Positions 33,945-48,900 of a DNA stretch of 64,000 nt are shown in pieces. Where the stretch lies: assembly GCA_003116995.1 (NCBI GenBank), contig BDSL01000085.1:414700-478699 (forward strand), in the 5' to 3' direction. Source of the DNA: Yamagishiella unicocca. Its lineage: Eukaryota; Chlorophyta; Chlorophyceae; Chlamydomonadales; Volvocaceae. Both the position numbers and the translations under genes were made by a program. Below the pieces are notes generated by a model, which was not told the origin of the DNA, did not search any database, and saw only the letters and a program-made list of their open reading frames with translations. How positions within the stretch are numbered: the first letter of the stretch is position 1; every line of letters begins with the position of its first letter.

Positions 33945-36900
33945 ATGGGGCTTTTCCTCATTCTTCCCGTCTTCTTGGTGCTCCTACTTGCATTCCTTTA
34001 TGCAGTGGTCACTTACACCAGCAGCCTTACGAACACTTCGATCGTCTTGCTGAGGGCGCTGCTGCGGCGTCACGGTGTTATTAGGCAAGGCGACGGCTGT
34101 GTCTTGGAGCCATGCCCCGGAGGTGCGTGCCTCATCTTATGCTCACTTCCTTGATGATGTAATTGGTCAACGCTCGGGCCGCCGACCAAGAGTGCATTTT
34201 TATCTCCTTCCATCCGCAGGCTTTCTCCTTAAGGATGCCCGGTTACCTGATAAGCTCCTTGAGCTTTTCGCCAGCTCAGTAACCGTGCCATCGGTCTCCA
34301 TCAGGCGATTGGAGGTGCTCTGGGCCACCGCGTCGTCGCCGTTGACCCTGCGTGTTACGGGAGTGGCAGTCCGAGTGCTGCAGCGGCAGTCAGCGCCGAA
34401 GGTGAGCCCAGTGCTTGTGGTTGAGGGCACATGGCGTGTACTGGTCACCCCCATCTGTCCGCCGCCATATGTGGCTTTATAACCCAGCCTGCCCACGCAA
34501 TGCGCCTCCCGCTGGCCTCTGTTTTGCTTACTACCGCCATCCAGGTACAGCCCAATGCCAGGTCGCCACGACGCAATGAGGGCAAGTTGCGGGCGCTGGA
34601 GGCTCTCATCTGGTACGGGCTGCAGCAAAGCAGCTCGTCAGATTGGCGGTCACGCCAGCTGCAGATATTGCGCTTCCTTATCGCGCTTTTGCTCCGGAAC
34701 GTCTCCGTCAGTATAGCCGATATGGAATTGAAGTATATGCAGTCAGGCGATCCGGTGCCCGTGCCCACGGTGACGGACACTGGTGCTGTGGACGCCGTTG
34801 CTATCAGCGTCCGTACAATCGAGGTGTCGCCTCTGGCCAAACAGAACAGCCAGGCAGCAGCAAGGCGGTCCCTGGATGAGGCGTTTGCGGGCACCAGCAG
34901 CCCAGCAGGCGAGGGAGCGGGGGAGCCATCAGGGGATTTGGACGGCCAGGCATCAACTGGTAAGCATCAATCGCCATGTGGCTCAAATGGGAAAGTAGGG
35001 GCTGCGCTTACATACCTCGCCGCTGACCTGTTGAGCACAACGCGCGCCTCTGGCAGGCCTAGGGATGTCAGGATGTGTATGTTATGCTACCGTGCTCGTA
35101 CCGTTGTCGTACCAAGTGATATGTCTGCGTGCAGGTCCATCACATTTTGTGCAGCGCCGGCTAAACCTATGGCAGCATGTTTCCAGTATGGCGCCCAAGT
35201 TCGAGGCACTCCATAACTGGCTCTACAGTGTCACGGTGCGGCGGTATCCCACACGATACTGCAACGCCTCGAGGGTTTCCCTGAACGGCGTCAACGTGGT
35301 CTTCATGTCCAAAAGTACGAACATCACGAGCAGGCCCGTCTTTGTGGGCCAACAGCAACTGCTGCGCACAAAGCGGGCCCGTATGGGCATTTCATCGACA
35401 GCTGCCGCGGCGCAAGCAGATCCAGGGTGTGGGTTGGCAGCGCAGGAGCCTACCTGGGACTCGCTGGCTGTAGTGTTACGGCAGTGGAGCGTTCAGGTGG
35501 ATGTGTCCTTGGATGGGCACCGCAAACAGAGCACCGACGAAACGAGTCTGCCAGGGCACGCCGGTCGGCCACTGGCGGTACTCATCAAAGGCGCTTTTGG
35601 TGTCAGGAGCGCACGGCAGCAACGGCCTGCGCAAGGTGCAGCGTGTGCTGCGGAACGCAGTGCTGAGGTAACGCCTGAACGTGCTGCTGGCCCCGGAACT
35701 GGACCTCATGCCAGCCAGCACACCTTTAGCCCAGATGAACAGCAAGATCAGCCGCAGCCACCTGGACCAGTGCCAGTGGCCGACCAGCAGACGTCGTCGC
35801 GTGGAGGCCCAGACGCCACGGCAGCCCAGCCTGCTGACGTGGGTGGCAGCGGTACCGGAACTCACCTCACGGTGCACGTGGATGTCGCCCTCAAGGCACT
35901 CGTGCCGGAGCTGACGCCGGAGGCTGCTGTGCAGCTGTTACGCATGATCGGCCGGCTCGCAACGTACAATAAGTACAAGAAGTACTGGCGGCAGCGCCCA
36001 GCAGTCAGTGTCGCACAATCCCCTGCGGCCTGGTGGCAACACGCTGGTCGGGCTATTATCAACGACTGCAGGTGAGGCTTGGAGAGCAAAGCGAGAGAGA
36101 GAGAGAGATTTTCCTGTAGTGCACCGGTTAAGACTACAGTATGTAATTGGGTAGCGGACAAAACCGAATGTCGGCACGCAGACTTAGCCAGCCTTATTAA
36201 TACGGCTGGCCAATTACTTGGGTTGCTGCAATGGCCCAAATTGTTGCTGTTACGTCTATCGTTGTTTGTTGCCCCATGATCGACCCCTAATGACGCTACG
36301 GCGCTGCAGGGAGCACTACCCTGTGCGGAAACTACGCGACTTCATGGCACGTCGCGCTGAGTACATCCGCGCATACAAAGCGTTTCACAGCATGCGGCGC
36401 GGCTTTTTGCACGAGACATCCCTGCCGCAGTACGAGCTGATGCCCCCGCGGTCCGAAACAGCGCGGCCAGCCCAGCGGCCAGCCGTTGGGCTGGCGCCAA
36501 CTGATTCGGTGGCGAATGCAACAACGTCCACAGCGGCCGCGACTGGAACAGCTCCTCGGCCGACCAGTGCCGGAGTGGATGCTGCAGGCGACAGTAGTGG
36601 TGATGGGCACCAGCAGGATACCCAGAGCGCAAGGCTCCCGCTTGAAACGCGACTGTACCGGCGGCCTAAACGGGACTTCCGGAAGTTGGCAGAGGTACAG
36701 AACCAGCTGGCTTGCCTTGAGGCGCAACTCACGCTGGGTCAGATTATGTGTTATCGCACGTTTGTCGCCCTCTGGCACTCGGCGTACCTCTCCCGGACGC
36801 CGGACATCAAGGAGCGCTGGGAAGCAGCCATGGGCGTCATCACAAACTTTGTTGATGCCATTCCTACGATGGAGGAGGAAGATGAGGAGGACACCAGTGA

Positions 36901-39900
36901 GGCCCCCGGGCTTGCCCAGGCCGTGGGTGCTGGCGACGGCAGTGGCGGCTGGGCTCAACGCTCAGCACCCTCCGTTATTAGCATGTGTATAGTGTGCCCA
37001 CGGGTGGGGCTGAAGTTGGTCGACAAGCCCTCGGCGTCCACGACCTCCGCTGCGATGGCAGGGACTGGCTGGCCAAATGCGATGGATACCGAAGCAGGCG
37101 CGGCAGCAGAAACGCCGAAGCAAACACCGGGCGTGTTAGCTGTAATGCTCGAGCGCATTTGTTTCTCCATGCCAACCATACACCACGTCACTTTACAGGT
37201 AAGACCTTTATTGGCTCTTAATTGCGACGGACAAATTCATTAGCATTTGCTCGGCCTTAGGCTAATTCAAACCCTTTTGCGGCGTGCAGGCTGCGACCAT
37301 TAAAGTTTCCCTCCTGGGAGACCCAGGTGGCCCCAAGCACTTGCTAACTGTGCCAGCGTCGAGCGGAAGTGTGGAGCACCATGGCACCAAGTTGAACTTT
37401 TCTCGCGATCCCCAGTCGCGTGAATACCCTAGCACAGCAGTGCCATCGGCGTCAGTGGGCTCTATCTACAGCGACGCTCCGATTTCGTCGTACTTGTCGC
37501 GTTACAAAGTCAACCTCGCCCCCGTGGAGCTTGCTGCCACCACCCAGGCGTTCCTCTACAAAGCTGTGCACTACGTTCAGCGCATGAGGCAACTTGGGGC
37601 ATTGGCGAAGAAAGCAGGCTGGCCGTCCACAACTTTACACTCGCTGGTGATGGACAGCTACGTCCGGAACCGCGTACCACTGCCATCCTCTATGGCGGCG
37701 TTCATGCCCAAGCTGCATTTCACCTGCCCACTGGTACGACGACCCTGCAATTGTTTACTCGTGCAGTGCTATCCTGCCTATCTCCAGTAACGTGGCTTCT
37801 TCGACGGTTGCAAACTGTATTCGGAACCTTCATGACTATATGCTTTACTTATTCCAAGCGTCGGGCGCTGCTGTTTGCAGGTAACTGTCCGCTGTTTGCT
37901 GGCGCCTACGCTGGCTCCGTCTATTGGAGGGGTCTCCGGACAGAACTCGGACGTGCTGGCAGTCGTTGTATTTACGGACCTACGGCTTTCGTCACGATAC
38001 GTACATACTTGCTATGCGTCGTTGCTTCAGTCTATGTCAGCGCAGGCGCACGCAGAAATATACTTCCAGATGCTGCCGCGGTTCGGGTTGCCTGCTGCAT
38101 CATCTGTCGCGTCAGGAGGCGTCACCTCAGGTCTGGTGCAACCACAGCGTGGCCAGTTCGGCAAGATATGGCTGCATCCGGACGATGTCGCCATCGCTTT
38201 CCCGCCGAGTGCCGACCTGGGTACTCGTCTGAGCCCCGGCAGCGTTGTTAAGCCCAACAGGCGCACCAGCAGCCGTGCTTCCCACGACTCGGCACGAGGA
38301 GGTCCGGGCAACCTTCGTCGGGCTTTGTCAGGAGTCAGGTAGGAATCAGGGTTACGTTGGTAGCGACGTTCAGCCTTCAAATTGTAGCGAGTTCTTGGCG
38401 TCTTGAAGCGCCTGAAGCTGCATGCGAACGGCCGCTTAGTCGTAGGCGATTGCTGAATGCTGGCATGTGCAAAGCAGTTCCCCGCCGCTTGCATCTGGGG
38501 TTACGAAAGTCGACAGCTGTGCGCATGTATAGGAAGGGCCTTCCTTTTGCCTTCAGCGTCATTGTACCACCTATTGGGGAGCCCTGCAGCAGACATCTGC
38601 TCGTTATTGACGCGGGTTCAGTGGCGTTAACTAGCTTTAATGGCAACATTATCCTTGGCGCCATACACGATGACCCTCTGTCTCCGTTACATAGATATGC
38701 GATTGTGGCATGCCCGCTGTCCAGCTTTGCTGCTTCTTGAGCAATGCTTTTTGGTGTCCTGTGCCTGCATTTTAGTCGCGTTGAATACGTTGACTCCGTC
38801 ATCACTCCAGTCCTTCATTTGTTGAACCTGTATTCCACAGCAGCGATCTCCTCAACGGCTCAAGGCAACGCACGGTGGGCAGCTACCCCTTCGTTCCGCT
38901 ACTAAAGGTCCGCAGCTGCACGGCTTTGCTGATGAGCCAAGTACCCTACGAGCCGGCAGTTCCAGGGACTTCGACAACCCATCAGACCATGGCTGTACAC
39001 ACCGTCATGGCGTGGTTCTCGCCGTGGCAGGTGGGTTACCTCAGCATGTCAGAACATAGCTCAAACGCAGCCATGCTACACCTTGATGGTAATTTGCTGT
39101 GGATAACTGAAGCTGTGCCAACCCTGTAATGAACAAATTGAAGCTGTGCAAATCCTGTTATGCATTAATTAGTTTATGGCGGCTGAGGTTTACCTGGGGT
39201 ATGAACTTGATTGGTAATCATGTTGTGCGCGCAGGCCAAACTTATCACGGTCGCAATCGATCAAGCCATCGCACATTCGGCGCTCTCCCTAAGCCGTGCC
39301 GATGGGGCCGGACAGGAACCTGGTGGCCATGCGACACCATCGAAAGCTCCTGCAGGGGTTTCGAACGGAGGCCCTGGGGGTACACCATCTTCGCCCCAGG
39401 TGGCGCGGCAACGTACGTCTGATGCAGCCACCACGGGGAAGGCCACGGCTGGCTCCAGTATTTCCATGTTGCTGGACATTCCCCTGCTGACGGTCAACTG
39501 CTATGTGGAGATGCCAGAAGCGTTCGGATCCCTGGAGGACCTGCACTCGCACATCGAGGCGATGCAGCAATCCGGGTACGGCTTGACTTGGTCAGCGTCC
39601 TTTCGGGATACGGCTTCCTTGTCAGATGGGGTCTGCAGGATGTGGGGAAACAATTAAGACGAAACATATGCTTGTTGTTGTTGATTGAGTGTTATGGGCA
39701 GCTTCGTGAAGGGTGCGTGTTTAAGAGCGCGGCGAGAATGTTCTAAAAATAAGGGTCTGCATGGATTGCGTACTTTTGTATTCTAACATGGATTGTGCGT
39801 CGACCCTGCTGCAGGGCGAAGCTGCAGGTGGCCGCCTGGGTCACGAACAGCAAGCAGCGGCAACAGCTCAACGAGTGGACCGCTCTGGCAGGCACGGACC

Positions 39901-42900
39901 CAGTACTGCGTTGGGGCCTGCGCTTAACTCCGCTGCTTACGGTCAACATGACTGATGTGCGCGCTGGCCTGCGTCTCACTAGGAACAACAGTGTGTATGC
40001 TCGTCTGCAGACAGCGGGTTTGCAGATTTCAGATCATCAGGCGCGGCTGAAACGGCAGCTTTACGATAAGGTTTGGCTGGCTAACGCTGGTCGTGGGTCA
40101 CCCGGCCTCGCCGCTTCAGCTACAGGTCCCGCGCACAGCCTGCCACCGGAGGACGCCAGCGACCAGCTCCTGGGACCACTGCCGACGCGTGCAGAAGCAG
40201 TGCGAGCATTTGCACGCGACCGTCGGCGCGCAGCCCTCTGCCTGGATTACCAGCTGGCTCCTCATCAGGAGCGGCGAGGCCAAGCAAGGCAGCACTGGAG
40301 GCGATTGCTTGAGGTGCAGCAGCTCCACCGTGCAAGCGACTTTGCTATGTTTCTCCTCTCGACGACGCACCGAACGGCGTCGCGGTTGTTACCAGATGCA
40401 TCTCTGGAGCCGCTAGCGAACTACAATATGCTTTTCAAGGTCTTTCGCGAGACTGAGGAGGAAGATCTGGCGCAGGCGGATGGCGCGTCTCCAAAAGCCG
40501 GTCAGTCCGCCTACAACCCATCCGGGCCATCGGCGACGAGCAAAGCCAGCAACGGTGCCGCGGGCATAACCAGCCATCTGAGGGGCAGGGCAACAACAGG
40601 GATACAGCACAAGTCGGAGCATGGTCGCAGCGCTAGCGGCATCTCATCATTTTTCGGGCCTGGCGTCGCACGGCTAGGCTTTGGTACAGGACAGCACCGG
40701 AAGACGACGTCCATGGTGCAGGTGCTAAGCTCCGTCAATAACCGGAATTTGCTTAGCATGATAGCGCTTCGGCGGAGTGGAACAGCCGCTTCAGGAGGCC
40801 AAGGCGGAACCGGCATCGCCGTCAGTGGTCCCTCAAATCTGCCAGCCCGCGAGGTTTACAGCGCAACTCGCATCAGCATGGGCCGCATTCCTGAAGACAG
40901 CCGTCTGCCGTCTGTCATTCTGGGGGGTCTTGCCAGTGAGGTATGCGCCATTCCTGGTCAACATTCTGGCGGACTCCCCACTACCCTAGCTGGCGCATCA
41001 TCCAATGCTGCTGGCTCGTTCTGGCGTGGAGGCAGCAGTACGTACATGCGCACGAGTTCTAGCGGACTTAGCTGGCCTCCTGTACCTGCTACTGGAGCAA
41101 ATCAGGATGGAGCTGCTTTGCGGATGGACCGCCTGTCGTTGGACCGCCGCAGCACTATGGATAGCGTCTTCACAACAGCGGGTGCCGAGAGCCGAGCTGC
41201 CGTGGTGGATGGACTGCCTGCTGATGTACCCGGCGTCAGCGGCACGGCTGCAAACAAGCTGGGGATCAGTGCCATGCGTGGAGCGGAGATGAAGCTCAGT
41301 TTCGTGCAAGCATTCCTGCACCCTGGCAGCTTGGCGCAGCAGAAACGGAGCGATGTGCACAGCGTCACCGTTCCGAGTCCCTCCATCAACATCCTTGTTT
41401 CGCAAACGCCCGGCGACACGCATGTCCCTCTCGCAAGATGTGCGCACGCCAGCTGCCAACATGTAGTCATGTGCGTCGGCGTGCACTCTTTGGGTGCAAT
41501 ACTGCACATGCTTGTGCAAGTACAGCAGGTGCGTGTAATGACCATAGGGCCTGGATAAAGGTCAGGGAACTTTTTCGGGTGGTATCTGAAAGCTTAGTAA
41601 AATGCCTAACTCCATGACATAATATCTATACTGCTCAGGGGCGAAGCTCTGTCGGGTAGAAGTTATAAGTGAAATGGATGTATCCACGCCTAACAGGCCA
41701 TGCGAAGCTCGCCAGGCGTACAGGCACAAAAGGCGAGTAAGCCAGTCGCGCCAGAGGCCGGGAAACGCGAGTTGCCACACGTGCCGAGTCTGCTGGACGT
41801 ACAGCTGGATGTGTACCATGTGGATCTGAAGGTGGGTGTTGCAACTGTGCGGGTGAATTGCATGTTTTTGTGCCTACATGTGCATTTTAGCACGTTGCCG
41901 AGCTCAGTTATGTTGTATTTGCAAGTAACATTGCCTGGTTTGCTGTACATACGCAACTTCCTCATTGGAAACAGCCTCGCTCACTGCTTCTCCCGCCTCA
42001 TTACGCTTGCCTTGGTACGTCGTACTCTAGGTTGTCATGGAGGAGAAACCACGTCGCGTGATGACGCGGTACGGCCCGTTAAAACCAGGTCTCACGGAGC
42101 TTACCTCCGTCCAACTCCAGCATATTGCTGCTGTTGTTTGGCCGTCAGATAAATCCTCGCCAGCAAATCCCGCTGGCTTGTCTGTCAGAGTGGAAGTCAG
42201 AGATGTACGCGTGCTAGATTTGCAGGGCTGCGTTGAGCACCGCAACGTGCTGGTCGCCAATCGCCGTGTCCCGCCGTCAACCGAAGGCACAGAACCACCG
42301 GCAGCAGGCGAGCTGCCGAGGTCATGCCGCGTTGAAGTGCTCATCGAGGTGTCACCGAAGCCGGAAGTACCGATGCAAATTGCGATAAGCGTACACGACC
42401 CTTGCCTCCTGTGGCTTCGGCGTTACAGCAACAACGTAGCATATGCGGTCGGTACGGTCATTAAGGCGCACCGAGATGCTGTGCATCTCCATGCCCACAA
42501 TTCATCGGCGGCGGGTTCCACAGCCGACCCCTCATCCCTGCAGCGAGAGGGAAAGCATGTGGCTGGAGCCGTTGCTGGTGCACGGGACTCAACTTCCGCG
42601 GTCGTGAAGCGATTTCCCCCCGTAGTGTTGATCAAGGTAAGGCTTAAGCATGCGCGCTTCCGGGCACAGGTCTCCCCTCGACCTTTGATCCACCTCATCC
42701 TTTTGCAGGCGACGAACCTGGGTGGGGTGATGCCAGCCAGTGCTGCAGCCACGAAGGGCGCCATTCGGCGCTCTGTTCGTAACGATGCACTCATGTTTAA
42801 CGTTCGGTCCGTGGCCGTATGTCTACCGGGTGACACGTCCGCACTTCACCGTGTTGAGTTGATTGTCAATGAGTCGGAGCCGGAGTCGCATGCCGCGCAC

Positions 42901-45900
42901 CAAAGTGCGGATTTGGATGACGAGCTCGAGTGGATGACTACGGAGGAAGATATCGACCAACTGATCTGGTCAAGCCTGCGGCTGGGCGACAAGCATTTTC
43001 CGCAGCTGAAGCATCAGGCCCATCCCGATGTGCAAGCGGCGCTATATCGACCGAGCAGCGAAATTACATGTAAGGTTCATGGGGCGCAAGTGTTCCAATG
43101 CCGAGTTCTGAAGTAGTATCCATGGACAGTACGACCTTTTGAAGTGTGCGGCCATCGCTAAATTGGATTGCACGTCATCACCCAACCCATCTTTAATGTC
43201 GTTTGCCTTATGTCCGCAGGCAATGGACCTGCTGGGTACCAGTCGCAGCCTCCCGGTGCAGCGCCCAATACAGGTGGCCGGTCGCAGGCGGTGAAAACCA
43301 CCATCTTTGGTGCGCTGAAGGAGGTGCGCCTTTGTGGGTGGAACCTGTACTCAGCCTCCTGGCGTTCGGCATTATTGATATAAGGTTCTGTTGATATTGT
43401 CTTGTGTTATGCATAAACGTGCTTGCAAAAGGTAACACGCTGAAGGCACGTGGAAGGCACAGGCAAGCACTCCTCGGCCAAGGGATTATTCATCAGACAG
43501 TGTTACGCATTACCACACCCATCCGTCCAAATTTAGCAACCTGCGCGTGCTCGCATGTTCCAACAATATTTCCCGATGTCTCCTGATGTATTTGTATGTC
43601 TGGCCACAGATACTGCAAGAGGCCGGACAAAAGCGCAATAAGCAGTATGGTGAATCGGGCTTGCTTTTGATCAACGAGGAGCCAACATGGGATCCCATGG
43701 GCGGTTTAGGAGTTGGGTACTTGAGCATCCCAGAAAATGACGACCAGACCCTTGCAGCGGTTGCAGCCATGCAACATACCACCACAACGGTCCATGCACA
43801 ACTAGAGCCTACAAGCCGGTGTGGTGCTGGGCCCAGTGTGGATCACGGAACTGGGCAAGGCATGCAGGAGCAGGCCGAAGCTGTAAAGCCGAAGCTGCAT
43901 CACGGGACCGAAAGCAGACCTTCGCTGTTTACAGGTAGGATACTGGTATGCATCGTTGCATGGGTGTGGGTTTTGTTTGTGCCCGTGACTTGGTATAAAT
44001 GCCAGTAACCCCTGCAATCAGCAGGTACTAGACAGATGTCAGTTGCTGATGTCTCAGGCCTTTTGTGCATGAGTCAAGGATCTGATATCCCATGAACTTT
44101 CCTTCCTTGAGCAGGCAACGGTGGGTTTTCTAGTGACAGCTCGCCGGCTTGTCTTGGTTCCAAGGAACCCGACATTGCTCCCAAAGGCGTCAGCCATGAC
44201 CATCCTCCGCTTGTGCTTTTTTCCGCATTCGAACTCGCGGCATTCAGCAGCAAGATTGTTCCGTGCGATGATAAAGCGTATATCAATGGAAATTCATCTG
44301 TTAAGGTCGCGCGTTCTGGCAGCACTGTGGTCTTGGGCACGCAGTCATTGCCCTCCCCAAAAGGCATTGCATGCCGTGAAGCTCTCGCTGGAGTCAATGA
44401 TGTCGAGGAGGAACTCGCGCTGCACCTGCTTGGTGAAATAGACCTGCAATCTTTGAAGCAGCTGATCGACCCGGTACAGATGAAAGGCGTCGTCTTCTAC
44501 AACCAGCGGCATGCTGCAGTGCAACTGCATTTATGTGCGTCAGAAGGGATGGTGGCAACGCTGGGACCAGAGAGCTACGAGCGTATGCTCAAGGTCCTGA
44601 CAGGTAATTTTGCCTCCATTTGTGTTTGCAGTAGTGTATTGCGGATTTGTGAAGGGTCGCATAGCTCAACGGCTGGATAATGTTAACGGGTATGCATTTC
44701 CTTACAATTCCTTGCAGATAACGTCATGGAGGCGCACAGCTGCTTCGATGTTGCGATGTCATCCAGCCCCAGCACACAGCACCACAATACATCATTTGCT
44801 CCAGACGCCAGCTTTGGGCCTCGCCCGGGCCAGCTACCATATTTCCATCTCACAGTCGAGTGGCCAGAGCAACTTCATGTAAGTCCTGTTCTTAACAGTC
44901 CATCCATATCAGTCACGCACAGGAAACTATGAATTTAATTGCGTTAAGCGGCTGAGGGTGTGGACCGGCATTGCGGGTAACCCTGTTCAGGGTATCAACG
45001 CCTTTTTCCTCCCTCTCGTGTAGGCGTTGCTGGAAAATGATCCTGCCTGGTGGATGATGCCAGACAAGAACAAGGCCCAACAGCAGGACATCCGTGTAGA
45101 GCCATGCATAGAGGGATGCTTTACTCAGTGTAGCCTTGGCCTGATGATGATGCGCCCTACTAACGAAATGTTTCTGGCGTTTCATAGCCAACAGCTGCAT
45201 GTAAGTTTGCAGGGGATCAGGGTCGAGTTTGTATGTGCTTCCGGTTTAGGATTTGTATTCTCACACAAACCTGCATACATCTTGACCTCCGTCGTACACT
45301 TAACAGTTTCCATTTCCAGGGAGTATGAACGCTTTCTATACGGCTCTATGCCAGTGCATGCGCTTAGATTATTTACATCGTTCTCTGTCCTGATACGGGC
45401 ATAATAACCTCCTGTATCTATACATCGGCGCCGTCATGTGCTATTTCGGTTATCAAACAGGTTGCCGACGTTCGCATCGCATCGCGCCTGAGCAAGGTTC
45501 CAGCTAATCAGGGAGCCGCCTCTGACAGTCACGCCTCGAGTACCAGAACTGGTGACGCAGGCTGGAAGAGCAAACCAGTCGATGCTAATCTCGGAGTCGG
45601 CGAGGATGTTGTCTACAGGGCCGTTTCATCTGGAGAAGATGACGGCAACACCTTGCATAGTGGGGTGGGTTCCAGGCAGTTGTATCCAGGCCGGTGGCTG
45701 ATGCCGTGCATGATCAGTAATAATAAATAATAATAATATTTTACGCCGGCTGGAGCCTGGCGTGTATTAAGGGGGTGGGGAACTGAGGGGCGGACTCTGC
45801 CTGTATATGCCCGCACCACCAGGATGATCAGTACAAGCATATGCTCTGATGCCGCAACATGACAGACAGTGCACGTATTGACTGGCTTCTTGATATGTCA

Positions 45901-48900
45901 CTTGCATCTGTGGAATGGCCCAAACAGCTCCTTATGTCTTTGATAGATTGTTTACCATAGGGTATTCGCACTGTAATTAGGGTGAACTGGGCCTACGAAA
46001 CACAAGAATGCAGCCTACGAACCATCCATGCTGCAGCTCCTGCCCATCGTTGTTTCATTCATTGTTGCTGCCTAACTCTCACGCAACCCCTCTTGCCTGG
46101 TTGGTCAGGACGACGGTGATATGCTAGGTGGAGGCGTCGATGCTGCCAGCACAGATGTATCTGAAGGCCTCAACGTTCAGCCCGTGGTTGATGACCAGCA
46201 GCAAGAAGCCTTTCCGGGCAGGCCAGCCATTGTTACCCTGCTGCGCAGCAACATCAGCCTGCCCACGGACGAGGCGGCACACTTGGCCAGCGCAGATGCG
46301 ACTGGCAATGGTGGAGAGTGCCCTCGTGATGGGCAACATGACTGCGTGCGCGTTTCGTTCGCCATGACGCAGGGTGGAACCATGGCAAACGAGGTGGAGC
46401 TCTGCCATACGCTGGTGCAATGGCCATATCTTACCGAGATGTCACTGGTATCGTCCATCATTTCGATCTTTTTGCCCAATTGGGGGCATCCGTTTGCGGG
46501 CCCTGAGGTGTCACTGCGGTTGGCAGCCACGCCATGGTTTTACTTCAATCTGGTGCTGCGCGACAGCCAGCTGTATGTGCCAGTCCTGGCGCCGCACCTG
46601 CGTCACCTGGAGTACGGTTGGCGCGCTGCTGCGGCCCAAGTCGGCAGCGCGGACATTCATTTAACAGCAGAGAAGCTGCAGGAGCTCTTTGCCTCTATGG
46701 TAGCAACTGAGCCATCGGCGAGCTGTCACGCAGACATTGTATCCGACGGCGGCAGGCTGGTATCTGTTTCGCAGCGCAAGCAAGCATATGCACAGAAGTC
46801 GCAACCAGGTTTCAATGGGTCTGGGCAAGGCGCCGTGCGCACCACCCGGAATGGAACATTCCTTTCAGATAAGCCCATCCTGTCAGCCAACTGGGGAACG
46901 TTCTCCATGCGGCGAATTGCAGACCTCGACCATTGCGAGGACGCGCAGCGGCTGGAGCAGATGGGCGTGGTGCTGACAATGTCTGCGTTGCGCATTGGTT
47001 ATTTTGCCGGTACGTCGTTGGCTAAGGGTCATTGTGTGCGCTGCTTGCTGACGTTCCAAACCTCCTTTCATCGGCAAGGGCATGTTACGAACGGCGAGAG
47101 CATAACGAACACGAGGCTGCAAGTCGTGTCAACATTTGGAACCGATCTATCTACCTTCGGATTTAGTTGTCCCTCGCAGCTCATAAGTTCACTAATTGTT
47201 TTCAGTGCGGCCCTACCCTAGACCCAGCCTTGTTAAACTCTGCTTCCATCAGTATCTGTCATTTCATCAGCACGTGGCTCGGCCGTCGGCCCCTTCTGCA
47301 ACATGCCTGCCACGGAGTTTTCCTTGCCTTTTTCATACGCACGGAGTCTACTATTGGAATGCTCTTGTATGGATGATCATTCTGGCCCCTGCACTTCCTT
47401 AAGATACGCCCTGAACCAACCGCTTTGTCCGCAGGCGGTGATGGCGACAGCATTTTGAAAGTCGACTTGCGAAATGCCGCGGGGTTTGTGCGGCACAGTA
47501 GCGCGCAGGTGACTAACTGGCTGTTGCCTGTGAGGAGCATGGTCATGGAGCACCGCCGCTCGATGCCACTTGTGGAGGAGTCAAAGGTGTTGCAAAAATA
47601 TATTCTGTGAGTTATAGGACAAGTTACGGCGCTATTGCTGTTGGCGATAATTCAGTTCTTGGATGTCGAATTCAAAACACCCATACATGCATGTTTTTGC
47701 ACGTACCTTAATTTCTCTTTCCTCTTCCACACTGACAACAGGGTTGCTCGTATCATGGTGTTTCGAGTCAAGACTAATAGAATTTTGCGGCAAGGTTGTG
47801 CGACGTTGGAGAACGCCGAGCAGACGGAGGCTGAAACCCAGCAGCGCCTACCACGAAGCTCGTCGAATGGTGGTGCGGTGCCGCACGACTCCGGTGGTCC
47901 GGGCACTGCAAGCCTTGGCCCTAACGGCGACGACGTGGTGTCCGTTCTGTCGCGCAATGTGCGCGGGGTTGAAGGAACGAAGCCGGCCTTGGTGAGCCAC
48001 TTTCTCAGGGCTTGCATGGCGCCGACCATCAGGTTGTGACGTAAACCGGAACACTAGTGTCCCTTGGCCATTCGTTTGTTGTGTATGCCTCCTCAATTTG
48101 CGACGCCACAGAACATCCTGTCCACCATAATGGCTTGAATCCCCTTCACCCACTCTTTAAACCCCTGGGCACTTGCTGCCATCATGACACCCGTAATCCC
48201 CTGGGCCCAATGATACGCATATATAGGAACTCCTGGTGGAGGGAGCAACCGCACGCGCAGCAGGGCTTCTTGAGCAGCACAAGCTTGCACTACCCACGAG
48301 CGCGTCGACGCGTGTCACGATTGAAAGGTTGCTTTCCCGGAAGGCTGCGATCAGCACGTTAACGTTTGAGCTGGATACGGCAGTCGTTCGAGGTTCTTTC
48401 TCCAATGTGTCCTTATGGCAAGCGCTGATGGATGACCTAAGCATCGCGTCAAATCTGATGCGAGACAACAAGGGCATCTTTGCACCCGCGCCTGCTGTTG
48501 TACAAGCGATGACGGCATCGATCAAAACGGCGACGACAAATGCCGGGCGGCGCGCTGCTGCTGCAACTGAAAGCCAATCTGAATCTGCGCTGCAGGCTAA
48601 AGGTGATCATGGACTCCCTTTCTGCTTACGCTTCATGATACGTGGATGGTCTGACAACGGGCTATGTGGATGCACTCCTTTGTTTTAAAATGTCCCTGTA
48701 TCTTCCTTCATCTCTGCCCTTCCCTATCGCGCTCGTTGCAGCGTCCTGGAATTTTCGGCCAAGCACCATGTCCATCGATGTGCATGTTAAGTCGCTGGCG
48801 TTTGTTCTGTGCGACGACAAGCCTAAGTCGTACGGCGCCCCTGACATACTAACGGCCGCAGTGGAGCGGCTGGTACTGCAGTACACCATGGAGAAACGGT